In this document: in pieces, positions 56,295 to 64,000 of the stretch
Numbering within the stretch: position 1 is the first letter of the stretch
Layout of the letters: each line of letters starts with the position of its first letter
Origin: Burkholderia sp. Ac-20365
GTDB taxonomy: Bacteria > Pseudomonadota > Gammaproteobacteria > Burkholderiales > Burkholderiaceae
Assembly (NCBI RefSeq): GCF_017104715.1
Contig: NZ_JAAGPI010000041.1
Span: 16,250-80,249 of the forward strand
Direction of reading: 5' to 3'
Length of the DNA stretch: 64,000 nt
Translations under genes and position numbers: made by a program
The notes under the pieces: model-generated
What the model saw: the letters and a program-made list of their open reading frames with translations, nothing else
Database searches by the model: none
Told to the model about the DNA's origin: nothing

Positions 56295-56335
56295 GTTTCA
56301 GATTCCTTGTTCCGTTATCGACGTTCGCTCAGTCA

Positions 56336-58420
56336 TCACACCCAGCCGCATGCGGCCAGCACCATGTCGATAAGCTTGATGAACGGGAACGGCAGCAGAA
56401 TCCCGCCCAGCCCGTAGATCAGCAGATTGCGGCGCAACAGCGATGCCGCGCCAAGCGGTCGATACGTCACGCCCTTGAGCGCCAGCGGGATCAACGCCAC
56501 GATGATCAGCGCGTTGAAAATCACCGCCGACAGGATCGCCGACGACGGCGAGCTCAGATGCATCACATCGAGCACGCGCAACTGCGGATACGTCGTCGCG
56601 AACGCGGCCGGAATGATCGCGAAGTACTTCGCGACGTCGTTGGCAATCGAAAACGTCGTCAGCGAGCCGCGCGTCATCAGCATCTGCTTGCCGATCTCGA
56701 CGATCTCGATCAGCTTGGTCGGGTTCGAATCGAGGTCGACCATGTTGCCCGCTTCCTTCGCGGCCTGCGTGCCCGTGTTCATCGCCACCGCGACATCGGC
56801 CTGCGCAAGCGCAGGCGCATCGTTGGTACCGTCGCCCGTCATCGCGACGAGCCGTCCTTCGGCCTGGTGCGCGCGGATCGTCGCGAGCTTCGTCTCCGGC
56901 GTGGCTTCCGCAAGGAAATCGTCGACGCCCGCTTCGGCTGCAATCGCCGCCGCCGTCAGACGGTTGTCGCCCGTCACCATCACCGTCTTGATGCCCATCT
57001 TGCGCAGTTCGGCGAAACGCTCCTTGATGCCGCCCTTCACCACGTCCTTCAGTTCGATCACGCCGAGCACGCGGGCAATACCGGGCCCCTTCTCCGCCAC
57101 CACCAGCGGCGTGCTGCCGCGTCGCGCGACGTCCGCAACCGCCGACGTCATCTCCGAAGGGAAATGGCCGCCATGCGCTTCGACGTAGTGCTTCACCGCA
57201 TCGGCGGCACCCTTGCGGATTTCGCGATCCGGCAGATCGACGCCGCTCATGCGCGTCTGCGCACTGAACGCGAGAAACACGGGATGCAACGCGGCCATGT
57301 CGCGCTGACGGATGTTGAAGCGCTGCTTCGCCAGCACGACGATGCTGCGGCCTTCCGGTGTTTCGTCCGACAGCGACGACAGTTGCGCGGCATCAGCAAG
57401 GGTTTCCTCAGCGATGCCCGCAACGGGAATGAACGCCGACGCCTGGCGATTGCCGAGCGTAATCGTGCCCGTCTTGTCGAGCAGCAGCACATCGACGTCG
57501 CCCGCCGCTTCGACGGCGCGGCCCGAGGTGGCAATCACGTTCGCCTGCATCATGCGGCTCATGCCCGCCACGCCGATTGCCGACAGCAGCCCGCCGATCG
57601 TCGTCGGAATCAGGCACACGAGCAGCGCTACCAGCGCGGTGATCGTCACCACGTGACCCGCTTTCGCGGCTTCGACGGAGAACATCGAGAACGGCAGCAG
57701 CGTCGCGGTAGCGAGCAACAGCACGATGGTCAGCGCGACGAGCAGAATGGTCAGCGCAATTTCATTCGGCGTCTTGGCACGCTTCGCGCCTTCGACCATC
57801 GCGATCATGCGGTCGAGAAACGCTTCGCCCGGATTGGCCGTCACCTTCACGACGATCCAGTCCGACAGCACGCGCGTGCCGCCCGTCACCGACGAGAAGT
57901 CGCCGCCCGACTCGCGGATCACCGGCGCGGATTCACCCGTGATGGCCGATTCATCGACGGATGCCACGCCTTCGATCACTTCACCGTCGGCGGGAATCAC
58001 GTCGCCCGTTTCGACCAGCACGACGTCGCCGCGACGCAGATCGGACGCCGTCATGATGCGGATGGGCGACTTCGGATGCGGCTCGTTGAGCTTCTTCGCC
58101 ATCACGTCTTTCTTCGCGCTGCGCAGCGATGCCGCCTGCGCTTTCGAGCGCCCTTCCGCGAGCGCTTCGGCGAAGTTCGCGAACAGCACCGTGAACCACA
58201 GCCACAGCGCAACCGCGAGAATGAATCCCGCGGGCGCTTCGGCCTGGCCCAGCAGCGCGGCGATCCAGAGAATCGTCGTCAGGATGCTGCCTACGTACAC
58301 GCAGAACATCACCGGGTTGCGGAACTGCGTGTTCGGTTTGAGTTTCTTGAATGAGTCCGCGATCGCCGGGCGCAGCAGCGCCGGATCGAACATGGACCTT
58401 GTGGCGGAATGGTCAGTCAT
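56336..58420 (-). CDS. kdpB: Potassium-transporting ATPase ATP-binding subunit KdpB
   Basis: 694-residue P-type ATPase. Phosphorylated Asp315 in LLLDKTGTITLGNRQ, actuator TGES (SAITGESAPVIRESG) and hinge MTGDGTNDAPALAQADVAVA. Energises KdpA. 43 bases after kdpA, preceded by GAGGAAGAA. Confidence 0.98.
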   Translation of the reverse strand: MTDHSATRSMFDPALLRPAIADSFKKLKPNTQFRNPVMFCVYVGSILTTILWIAALLGQAEAPAGFILAVALWLWFTVLFANFAEALAEGRSKAQAASLRSAKKDVMAKKLNEPHPKSPIRIMTASDLRRGDVVLVETGDVIPADGEVIEGVASVDESAITGESAPVIRESGGDFSSVTGGTRVLSDWIVVKVTANPGEAFLDRMIAMVEGAKRAKTPNEIALTILLVALTIVLLLATATLLPFSMFSVEAAKAGHVVTITALVALLVCLIPTTIGGLLSAIGVAGMSRMMQANVIATSGRAVEAAGDVDVLLLDKTGTITLGNRQASAFIPVAGIAEETLADAAQLSSLSDETPEGRSIVVLAKQRFNIRQRDMAALHPVFLAFSAQTRMSGVDLPDREIRKGAADAVKHYVEAHGGHFPSEMTSAVADVARRGSTPLVVAEKGPGIARVLGVIELKDVVKGGIKERFAELRKMGIKTVMVTGDNRLTAAAIAAEAGVDDFLAEATPETKLATIRAHQAEGRLVAMTGDGTNDAPALAQADVAVAMNTGTQAAKEAGNMVDLDSNPTKLIEIVEIGKQMLMTRGSLTTFSIANDVAKYFAIIPAAFATTYPQLRVLDVMHLSSPSSAILSAVIFNALIIVALIPLALKGVTYRPLGAASLLRRNLLIYGLGGILLPFPFIKLIDMVLAACGWV

Positions 58421-58463
58421 TTCTTCCTCTAATTGCTTCGCCGTTTCTATGTCGCGTGGCGTA

Positions 58464-60269
58464 TCAATGGCCCGCGATCATCATCAGATGTTCGACGCCG
58501 GGACCGAGCGCGAGCGCAGGCACATATGTGAGCGCGCCGACCAGCAGCACCGTGCCCAGCAGCAGCACGACGAACAGCGGTCCATGCGTCGGCAGCGTGC
58601 CGCCCGTCACCGCAATGCGCTTCTTCGCCGCGAGCGAACCGGCAATCGCGAGCACCGGGACGATCGTGCCGAAGCGGCCGAACCACATCGCGATCGCCGT
58701 CAGCCAGTTGTAGAACGGCGTGCTCACCGTGAGGCCCGCAAACGCGCTGCCGTTGTTGTTGGCCGCCGAACTGAACGCGTAGAGAATTTCGGAAAAGCCA
58801 TGCGCGCCCGGATTCAGGATGCCCGCCTTGCCCGCATCGGTGAGGACGGCAATCGACGTCGCGACGAGCACCAGCAGCGGCGTCAGCAGCACGACGATCG
58901 ACACCATCTTCATCTCGTACGCTTCGATCTTCTTGCCGACGTACTCAGGCGTGCGGCCGATCATCAGCCCCGCGACGAACACCGCGAGCATCGCAAAGAC
59001 GAGCATCCCGTACAGACCCGAACCCACGCCGCCGAAGATCACTTCGCCGAGTTGCATCAGCAGCATCGGCACGAGTCCGCCGAGCGGCGTCAGTGAGTCA
59101 TGCGTGTTGGCCACCGCGCCGCACGAAGCCGCCGTCGTCGCGACCGTGAAGATGCCCGACTGCGCGATGCCGAAGCGCGTTTCCTTGCCTTCCATGTTGC
59201 CGCCCGACTGCAGCGCGCTCGCCGACTGATCGACATGCAGCGACGTGAAGAGCGGATTGCCGCTCTGCTCTGCGCCGATCTCGCCTGCGACGCACACGGC
59301 GAATGCGATCGTCATCACCGCGAGCACGGCCACGCCTTGCCGGCGGTCGCCGATCATGCGGCCGAACACCAGACACAGCGAGGCTGGGATGATCAGGATC
59401 GAGAAGATCTGCACGAAGTTCGAGAATGGCGTCGGGTTCTCGAATGGATGCGCGGAGTTGCCGTTGAAGAAGCCGCCGCCGTTCGTGCCGAGCATCTTGA
59501 TCGCTTCCTGCGTGGCAACCGGGCCCATCGCGATGGTCTGCGTCTTCACGGGTGTGTCGACCATTACCGGGTTGCCCTTGGCGTCCTTCACGGCATTGCC
59601 CTGCGCATCCGTCTTCGGCGCTGAGTACGTGGTGGTCTGCAGCGTCGGCACGTCTTCGTACGACTTGAAATTCTGGATCACGCCCTGGCTCATGAACACG
59701 GCCGCGAGGATCATCGACATCGGCAGCAGCACATAGAGCGTCACGCGCGTGATGTCGACCCAGAAGTTGCCGATCGTCTGCGCCGTGTGGCGCGCGAAAC
59801 CGCGCACCAGCGCGATCACGACGACGATGCCCGTTGCCGCCGACAGGAAGTTCTGCACGGTCATACCAAGCATCTGCGTCAGATAGCTGACGGCCTGCTC
59901 GCCGGAATAATCCTGCCAGTTCGTGTTGGTGACGAAGCTGATGGCCGTGTTGAACGCGCCGTCGACCGTCATCGCGCTGAACTGCTGCGGATTGGCGGGC
60001 AGTACGCCTTGCACGCGCAGCAGCACGTAGAGAAACGCGACGCCGAGCAGATTGAATGCGAGCGTAGCGATCGCGTAGTGCTTCCAGCCCATTTCCTGTG
60101 ACGGATCGACGCCTGCGAGGCGATACAGCAGACGCTCGATGGGCGCGCCGAATTTGACGACGCGCGAGCTGCCGTCCATCACGCGCGACAGATAGCGCGA
60201 GACGGGCACGGCGGCCGCGAGCAGCACGACGATAAAGAGCGCCGGCTGCAAGACATTGTTGAGGTTCAT
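58464..60269 (-). CDS. kdpA: Potassium-transporting ATPase K+-binding subunit KdpA
   Basis: 601-residue channel-like subunit with four pore-loop repeats. Filter-like segments are visible at FVTNTNWQDYSGEQAVSYLT, GTNGGGFFNGNSAHPFENPT, GAVANTHDSLTPLGGLVPML and SAANNNGSAFAGL. About ten membrane helices. The region around residues 200-240, with DAQGNAVKDAKGNPVMVDTP, is a periplasmic loop. ATG overlaps the kdpF stop (ATGA). Confidence 0.98.
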   Translation of the reverse strand: MNLNNVLQPALFIVVLLAAAVPVSRYLSRVMDGSSRVVKFGAPIERLLYRLAGVDPSQEMGWKHYAIATLAFNLLGVAFLYVLLRVQGVLPANPQQFSAMTVDGAFNTAISFVTNTNWQDYSGEQAVSYLTQMLGMTVQNFLSAATGIVVVIALVRGFARHTAQTIGNFWVDITRVTLYVLLPMSMILAAVFMSQGVIQNFKSYEDVPTLQTTTYSAPKTDAQGNAVKDAKGNPVMVDTPVKTQTIAMGPVATQEAIKMLGTNGGGFFNGNSAHPFENPTPFSNFVQIFSILIIPASLCLVFGRMIGDRRQGVAVLAVMTIAFAVCVAGEIGAEQSGNPLFTSLHVDQSASALQSGGNMEGKETRFGIAQSGIFTVATTAASCGAVANTHDSLTPLGGLVPMLLMQLGEVIFGGVGSGLYGMLVFAMLAVFVAGLMIGRTPEYVGKKIEAYEMKMVSIVVLLTPLLVLVATSIAVLTDAGKAGILNPGAHGFSEILYAFSSAANNNGSAFAGLTVSTPFYNWLTAIAMWFGRFGTIVPVLAIAGSLAAKKRIAVTGGTLPTHGPLFVVLLLGTVLLVGALTYVPALALGPGVEHLMMIAGH

Positions 60270-60358
60270 TCAATGTCCTCCGCGCGCAGCAGCGCATAGA
60301 CGAGATAAACGAATAGCAGCGCGGTCGCCGCGCCCGAGAGCCAGAGGATCCAGTTCAT
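60266..60358 (-). CDS. kdpF: Potassium-transporting ATPase small subunit KdpF
   Basis: 30-residue single-helix peptide (MNWILWLSGAATALLFVYLV, then YALLRAEDIE) that stabilises the KdpABC complex. Stop codon overlaps kdpA by four bases. Its ATG overlaps the stop of the preceding small ORF, so all are coupled. Confidence 0.93.
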   Translation of the reverse strand: MNWILWLSGAATALLFVYLVYALLRAEDIE

Positions 60359-60468
60359 GAGCGCGCTCCCTGCCCCCGGCCGTAGCGCGTCAACTTCTCG
60401 CATCCGGCGATCAACCCAAAGGTCAGCGCAGCAAAAAGCGCGATGCCCCCGACGTACAGCACATCCAT
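60355..60468 (-). CDS. Small membrane-protein ORF ahead of kdpF
   Basis: 37-residue ORF: MDVLYVGGIALFAALTFGLI, then AGCEKLTRYGRGQGARS. One hydrophobic helix followed by a Cys-Glu-x-Leu motif and a basic tail. GGAGA sits 7 bases before the ATG. The stop overlaps the kdpF start (ATGA). Similar unnamed short proteins ahead of kdpF occur in other bacterial kdp operons to my knowledge, but no function is assigned. It may be a further Kdp subunit or a translational-coupling leader. Confidence 0.75.
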   Translation of the reverse strand: MDVLYVGGIALFAALTFGLIAGCEKLTRYGRGQGARS

Positions 60469-60507
60469 TTGATGTTCTCCATTTGTTTGGCGATGGATGT
60501 GCGCAAC

Positions 60508-60571
60508 GTTATGCCGATCGGCGTAAAGGGCTGGTCAAAGATTTATCGAGGTGTGTAAAAAAGGTGTAAAC
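60508..60571 (-). promoter_or_regulatory. kdp promoter with a candidate KdpE site
   Basis: Minus strand: GTTTACACC-TTTTTTACACACC (60550-60571), resembling the T-rich TTTACA-containing KdpE operator of enterobacteria. TTGACC follows (60533-60538), and CATAAC at 60508-60513 (19-bp spacing) is a weak -10. The gap to the small ORF is about 40 nt. Confidence 0.45.
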
Positions 60572-60575
60572 GGAA

Positions 60576-60606
60576 AAGGCCGCTTCACACGACGTGAAGC
60601 GGCCTT
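60576..60606 (-). terminator. Intrinsic terminator of the quinone oxidoreductase gene
   Basis: Perfect 13-bp stem AAGGCCGCTTCAC / GTGAAGCGGCCTT with a 5-base loop, 25 bases past the stop. On the minus strand TTTTCC follows. Confidence 0.88.
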
Positions 60607-60631
60607 CCATTGCTTTGAGTTAGCGCGTCTG

Positions 60632-61606
60632 TTACGGCAACAACACCGTCGACCCCGTCGTCCTGCGGGCTTCGAGATCCTCATGCGCCTTGCCGACATC
60701 GGCGAGTGCATGGCGCTGGTTGATGCTCGTCTTCACCTTGCCCGACGCGAGCACGCCGAACAGATCCGCTGCCATCGCTTCGTAGTCGCTGCGCTTGCCC
60801 ATATACGTAAACAGCGTCGGACGCGTAAAGAACAGCGAGCCGCGCCCGGCGAACTCCGATGAATCGATCGGCGGCAGCGGGCCCGATGCATTGCCAAAGC
60901 TCACGAACATCCCAAGCGGCGCAAGACAATCGAGCGACGCCGTAAACGTATCCTTGCCGATCGAGTCGTACACGACGGGCACGCCCGCGCCGTTCGTGAT
61001 CTCGCGCACGCGCTTGGTGAAATTCTCGCGCGTGTACACGATGGGGTGATCGCAGCCATGCGCCTTCGCGATCTCCGCCTTCTCGTCGCTGCCGACCGTG
61101 CCGATCACCGTCGCGCCCAGCGCCTTCGCCCACTGGCACACCAGCAGCCCGACGCCGCCCGCAGCGGCCTGGATCAGGATCGTGTCGCCCGGCTTAACCG
61201 GATAGGTCCGGCGCAGCAGATATTGCGCAGTCAGCCCCTGCAGCATCACCGACGCAGCCTCCTCATAGCCGATCGCATCGGGCAGCTTCACCACCTGAGC
61301 GGCGGGCAGCACGCGCTCCTGCGCATAGGCGCCCGGCGGCCGCGCCACATACGCGACGCGATCGCCCGTTTTCACGTCCGTCACACCCGGGCCGACGGCG
61401 ACCACCTCGCCTGCCGCCTCCATCCCGAGGCCGCCCGGCAGCGGCAGCGGATACAGACCCGTGCGGAAATACACGTCGATATAGTTCAGCCCGACGGCAT
61501 GCTGCCTGATGCGGATTTCGCCATTGCCCGGCTCGCCCACCTCGACGTCGACCCACTTCATCACTTCCGGGCCGCCTGTCTTGTCGAATCGAATTGCCTT
61601 GGTCAT
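60632..61606 (-). CDS. NADPH:quinone reductase, zeta-crystallin type
   Basis: 324-residue medium-chain reductase without zinc ligands. Substrate-side motif QHAVGLNYIDVYFRTGLYPL, nucleotide-binding loop TILIQAAAGGVGLLVCQWAK, and GTVGSDEKAEIAKAHGCDH. Matches QOR1 (qorA-like) enzymes reducing quinones with NADPH. ATG at 61606 follows GGAGA. The longer frame upstream is not conserved. Preceded by mgsA 38 bases away, both read in the same direction. Confidence 0.92.
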   Translation of the reverse strand: MTKAIRFDKTGGPEVMKWVDVEVGEPGNGEIRIRQHAVGLNYIDVYFRTGLYPLPLPGGLGMEAAGEVVAVGPGVTDVKTGDRVAYVARPPGAYAQERVLPAAQVVKLPDAIGYEEAASVMLQGLTAQYLLRRTYPVKPGDTILIQAAAGGVGLLVCQWAKALGATVIGTVGSDEKAEIAKAHGCDHPIVYTRENFTKRVREITNGAGVPVVYDSIGKDTFTASLDCLAPLGMFVSFGNASGPLPPIDSSEFAGRGSLFFTRPTLFTYMGKRSDYEAMAADLFGVLASGKVKTSINQRHALADVGKAHEDLEARRTTGSTVLLP

Positions 61607-61644
61607 GTTTTCTCCAGATTCATTCGTTGCCTGTTCCGACGCGC

Positions 61645-62034
61645 TCAAACCTGATGCGTGAGACGCAGCGTCAGTACGTCGAGAATCATCCGCGCCGTCG
61701 AGATGTTGGTCGCGCACGGCACGTTGTGCACGTCGCACGCGCGCACCAGCGCGTTGATATCCGGTTCGTGCGGCTGCGGCGTCATCGGATCGCGCAGGAA
61801 AATCACCATGTCGACCCGGCCTTCGGCCAGTTGCGCGCCGATCTGCAGGTCGCCGCCGTGCGGGCCGGACAGCATCCGCTCCACTTTCAGGCCGTGGGTA
61901 TCGGCGATGCGCGAGCCCGTCGTGCCTGTCGCGATCAGCTCGCAGCGCGCGAGCGTGTCGACGTATTCGCCCGCCAGCCTGACGATGTCGTCCTTCTTAT
62001 GGTCGTGCGCAATCAGCGCGACGCGTGTTGCCAT
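61645..62034 (-). CDS. mgsA: Methylglyoxal synthase
   Basis: 129-residue enzyme converting dihydroxyacetone phosphate to methylglyoxal and phosphate. N terminus RVALIAHDHKKDDIVRLAGE, phosphate site ATGTTGSRI, SGPHGGDLQIGAQLAEGRVD with the catalytic Asp, and IFLRDPMTPQPHEPDINALV. It is a bypass of lower glycolysis under phosphate limitation. Same direction as the SDR upstream, 54 bases away. Confidence 0.95.
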   Translation of the reverse strand: MATRVALIAHDHKKDDIVRLAGEYVDTLARCELIATGTTGSRIADTHGLKVERMLSGPHGGDLQIGAQLAEGRVDMVIFLRDPMTPQPHEPDINALVRACDVHNVPCATNISTARMILDVLTLRLTHQV

Positions 62035-62088
62035 GTCGTTGCTCCTCTTGTGCTGTCGTTATCGTGTGCCGCACGGGGCCGCACATCG

Positions 62089-62868
62089 TCAATACGTGCC
62101 CGGATACGCGCCGCCGTCGATCAGCCAGTTCTGCCCGGTGATATAGCCCGCGTGCACGCTGCACAGGAACGCGCAGGCGCGGCCGAATTCCTCCGGTGTA
62201 CCGAAGCGGCGCGCGGGAATCGTCGCCATGCGCTGCTGGCGCGCCTCGTCGATGGAAATGTTCTGCGATTTCGCCGATGCCTCGAACGTCACCGCGATGC
62301 GGTCGGTATCGAAGAGGCCCGGCAGCAGGTTGTTGATGGTCACGCCATCCGGCGCGACCTTGCGCGCGACGCCCGCCACGAAACCCGTCAGCCCCGAGCG
62401 CGCGCCATTCGACAGGCCGAGCACGTCGATGGGCGCTTTCACCGACGAACTCGTGATGTTCACCACGCGGCCGAAGCCGCGAGAAATCATGCCGTCGATG
62501 GTCGCGCGGATCAGTTCGATCGGCGTGAGCATGTTGGCTTCGAGCGCGCGGATCCAGTCGTCGTGGGTGAATTTGCGGAAATCGCCGGGCGGCGGACCGC
62601 CGGCATTGTTGACGAGAATATCCGGCTGAGGACAGACGGCGAGCGCCGCGGCGCGGCCTTCGGGCGTGGTGATGTCGCAGGCCACGGCCTTCACGTCGAC
62701 GCCCGATTTCGAGCGGATTGCCGCGGCCGTCGCTTCGAGCGTCTCCGCCGTGCGCGCGACGATCGTCACGTTCACACCTTCCGCCGCCAGCGCTTCGGCG
62801 CAGCCGCGCCCCAGTCCCTTGCTCGCCGCGCACACCAGCGCGGTCTTCCCTGCGATGCCCAGATCCAT
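62089..62868 (-). CDS. SDR-family oxidoreductase
   Basis: 259-residue short-chain dehydrogenase: MDLGIAGKTALVCAASKGLG with the NAD(P) loop, VNNAGGPPPGDFRKF, and Ser in VVNITSSSVKAP. The usual YxxxK Tyr position reads LSNGARSGL, so the standard catalytic Tyr-Lys pair is not evident. This variant (GGPPPG, LSN-x-AR) is typical of a divergent SDR subgroup seen in bacteria. ATG at 62868. Divergent from upp across 274 bp. Confidence 0.85.
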   Translation of the reverse strand: MDLGIAGKTALVCAASKGLGRGCAEALAAEGVNVTIVARTAETLEATAAAIRSKSGVDVKAVACDITTPEGRAAALAVCPQPDILVNNAGGPPPGDFRKFTHDDWIRALEANMLTPIELIRATIDGMISRGFGRVVNITSSSVKAPIDVLGLSNGARSGLTGFVAGVARKVAPDGVTINNLLPGLFDTDRIAVTFEASAKSQNISIDEARQQRMATIPARRFGTPEEFGRACAFLCSVHAGYITGQNWLIDGGAYPGTY

Positions 62869-63047
62869 GTGCTTTTTTCCTGTTGTCGTGCGCGCGGCGA
62901 ACGGTACGTGCGTTCGCATCGCGCCCGGGTGGTCGGTCAACTGTCCCCCGATTCTAGAAGAATCGACGGGTCGCTGCCGGAGCGTGCGGAAATACCTTTC
63001 ATCAGCCATCCATCTCTTTGCGCCGACGTTCCGGTAAACTCGCAGCC

Positions 63048-63146
63048 ATGGCGCAACTGTTCGCCGCCGCCCGCCGCTGGCCGCGCGAGCGACGCGCCAA
63101 CCCAACATCAGCCAGCTTAACTTCGCCGCGAGGCGCCTCGTCATGA
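63048..63146 (+). CDS. Possible short upstream ORF coupled to upp
   Basis: 32-codon ORF starting MAQLFAAARRWPRERRANPT and ending GASS. Its TGA overlaps the upp ATG (ATGA at 63143-63146). No ribosome site precedes it. A TAAACT (63035-63040) lies seven bases ahead of the ATG, but without a good -35. It may be chance. Confidence 0.3.
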   Translation: MAQLFAAARRWPRERRANPTSASLTSPRGASS

Positions 63147-63793
63147 CTCAGGACAGCCGTTTTCCCAATCTTTTCATCCTCGATCACCCGCTGATCCAGC
63201 ACAAGCTGTCGCACATGCGCGACCGCGACACGTCCACACGGACGTTCCGCGAACTGCTGCGCGAGATCACGCTGCTGATGGGCTACGAAATCACCCGCAA
63301 TCTGCCGATGACGACGCGCCGCGTGAGCACGCCGCTGGTGGACATCGACGCGCCCGTGATCGCCGGCAAGAAGCTTGCGATCGTGCCCGTGCTGCGGGCG
63401 GGCGTCGGCATGTCGGACGGGTTGATGGAGCTGATTCCGTCGGCGCGGGTTGGGCACATTGGCGTGTATCGCGATGAGGATCACCGGCCTGTCGAGTATC
63501 TGGTGCGTTTGCCGGATCTCGAGGATCGGATTTTTATTTTGTGTGATCCGATGGTGGCTACGGGTTATTCCGCTGTGCATGCTATTGATGTTTTGAAGCG
63601 TCGCGGTGTTGCTGGTGAGAATATTTCGTTTCTCGCACTCGTTGCGGCGCCTGAAGGCGTGCAGGTGTTTCAGGATGCCCATCCTGATGTGAAGCTTTTC
63701 GTTGCTTCGCTTGATTCGCATCTCAATGAGCATGCTTATATTATTCCAGGGCTTGGGGATGCCGGGGATCGGTTGTTTGGGACCAAGAATTAA
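63143..63793 (+). CDS. upp: Uracil phosphoribosyltransferase
   Basis: 216-residue salvage enzyme forming UMP from uracil and PRPP. PRPP-binding motif ILCDPMVATGYSAVHAIDVL, uracil-site end NEHAYIIPGLGDAGDRLFGT, and early VLRAGVGMSDGLMELIPSAR. Usual length. Its 3' third uses noticeably more T-ending codons (for example from 63530 on) than its 5' part. Repeat flank F begins right after the stop. Confidence 0.97.
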   Translation: MTQDSRFPNLFILDHPLIQHKLSHMRDRDTSTRTFRELLREITLLMGYEITRNLPMTTRRVSTPLVDIDAPVIAGKKLAIVPVLRAGVGMSDGLMELIPSARVGHIGVYRDEDHRPVEYLVRLPDLEDRIFILCDPMVATGYSAVHAIDVLKRRGVAGENISFLALVAAPEGVQVFQDAHPDVKLFVASLDSHLNEHAYIIPGLGDAGDRLFGTKN

Positions 63794-63830
63794 GGGTTTT
63801 TTTGTTGTTGGGCTGGTGAAGCTGAGTGGT

Positions 63831-63872
63831 TTGGCTTTTGGCTTTTGGCTTTTGGCTTTTGGCTTTTGGCTC
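63831..63872. repeat. Heptanucleotide tandem repeat TTTTGGC
   Basis: About five near-perfect units of TTTTGGC in the left flank of repeat copy F. The same flank of copy E carries TTTGG units and that of copy D is not reiterated, so this position is a small variable microsatellite. Confidence 0.8.
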
Positions 63873-63874
63873 TT

Positions 63875-64000
63875 CGCTGGCATCCGCGTGATGTTTTCGT
63901 TGTTCACGCGTTGCCCCTGTGCGGGGCGGCACTTACTTTCTTTGCCGCCGCAAAGAAAGTAAGCAAAGAAAGCGGGCTAACACCGCCCGTTCTTGACCTC
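63875..64000. repeat. Repeat element copy F (right part cut by window end)
   Basis: Left terminus of the intergenic repeat: CGCTGGCATCCGCG, GCGTTGCCCCTGTGCGGGGC, palindrome CTTACTTTCTTTGC/GCAAAGAAAGTAAG, then AAGCGGGCTAACACCGCCCG. The core lies beyond the window. Confidence 0.92.

Overview
The window reads as chromosome of a Burkholderiaceae beta-proteobacterium, most likely Paraburkholderia or a close relative. The support is high G+C coding bias, the gene order tpiA-secG-tRNA-Leu-nuoA..N, the order ilvB-ilvN-ilvC-psd-pssA-leuA, and product-level resemblance throughout. Nearly everything is housekeeping. No prophage, transposase, integrase or CRISPR array was seen.

Layout. 0.5-4.3 kb (minus): a fatty acyl-CoA degradation module (two acyl-CoA dehydrogenases, two MaoC hydratases) and a DUF1178 gene. 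4.5-22.1 kb (minus): tpiA, secG, tRNA-Leu(GAG), the complete 14-gene complex I operon nuoA-N, then DUF2818 and a Nudix hydrolase. 22.2-30.1 kb: a quinone oxidoreductase, pnp-rpsO, a periplasmic binding protein, a BamE-like lipoprotein, and leuA behind a leucine-rich leader peptide. 31.0-36.3 kb (minus): ilvBNC, then psd and pssA. 36.5-38.9 kb (plus): an ECF sigma factor, DUF3619, DUF3106 and RDD genes. 39.7-42.5 kb (plus): a metallophosphoesterase, glycosyltransferase and diacylglycerol kinase cluster behind a PHO-box-like site, read here as a phosphate-starvation lipid-remodelling module. 43.3-50.6 kb: a TetR-LOG pair, an SDR, DUF924-AlaX, truncated haemoglobin, a large FtsX-type permease and DUF4126. 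50.9-60.5 kb (minus): sugE/gdx under a guanidine-II riboswitch, then kdpDE and kdpFABC preceded by an extra small membrane-protein ORF. 60.6-63.8 kb: quinone oxidoreductase, mgsA, an SDR and upp.

The most unusual feature is a repeated intergenic element present six times: four complete copies of 652-656 bp between conserved end motifs, plus two cut by the window edges. Each is a large imperfect inverted repeat around a core. Inside the core two 17-bp inverted arms always span exactly 114 bp. In one copy the core is inverted relative to the others. The copies sit between genes, mostly immediately after stop codons, and the short ORFs inside them look spurious. Other points worth following are the leuA leader peptide with four CTA leucine codons and an apparently leaderless start, and the lipid-remodelling cluster.
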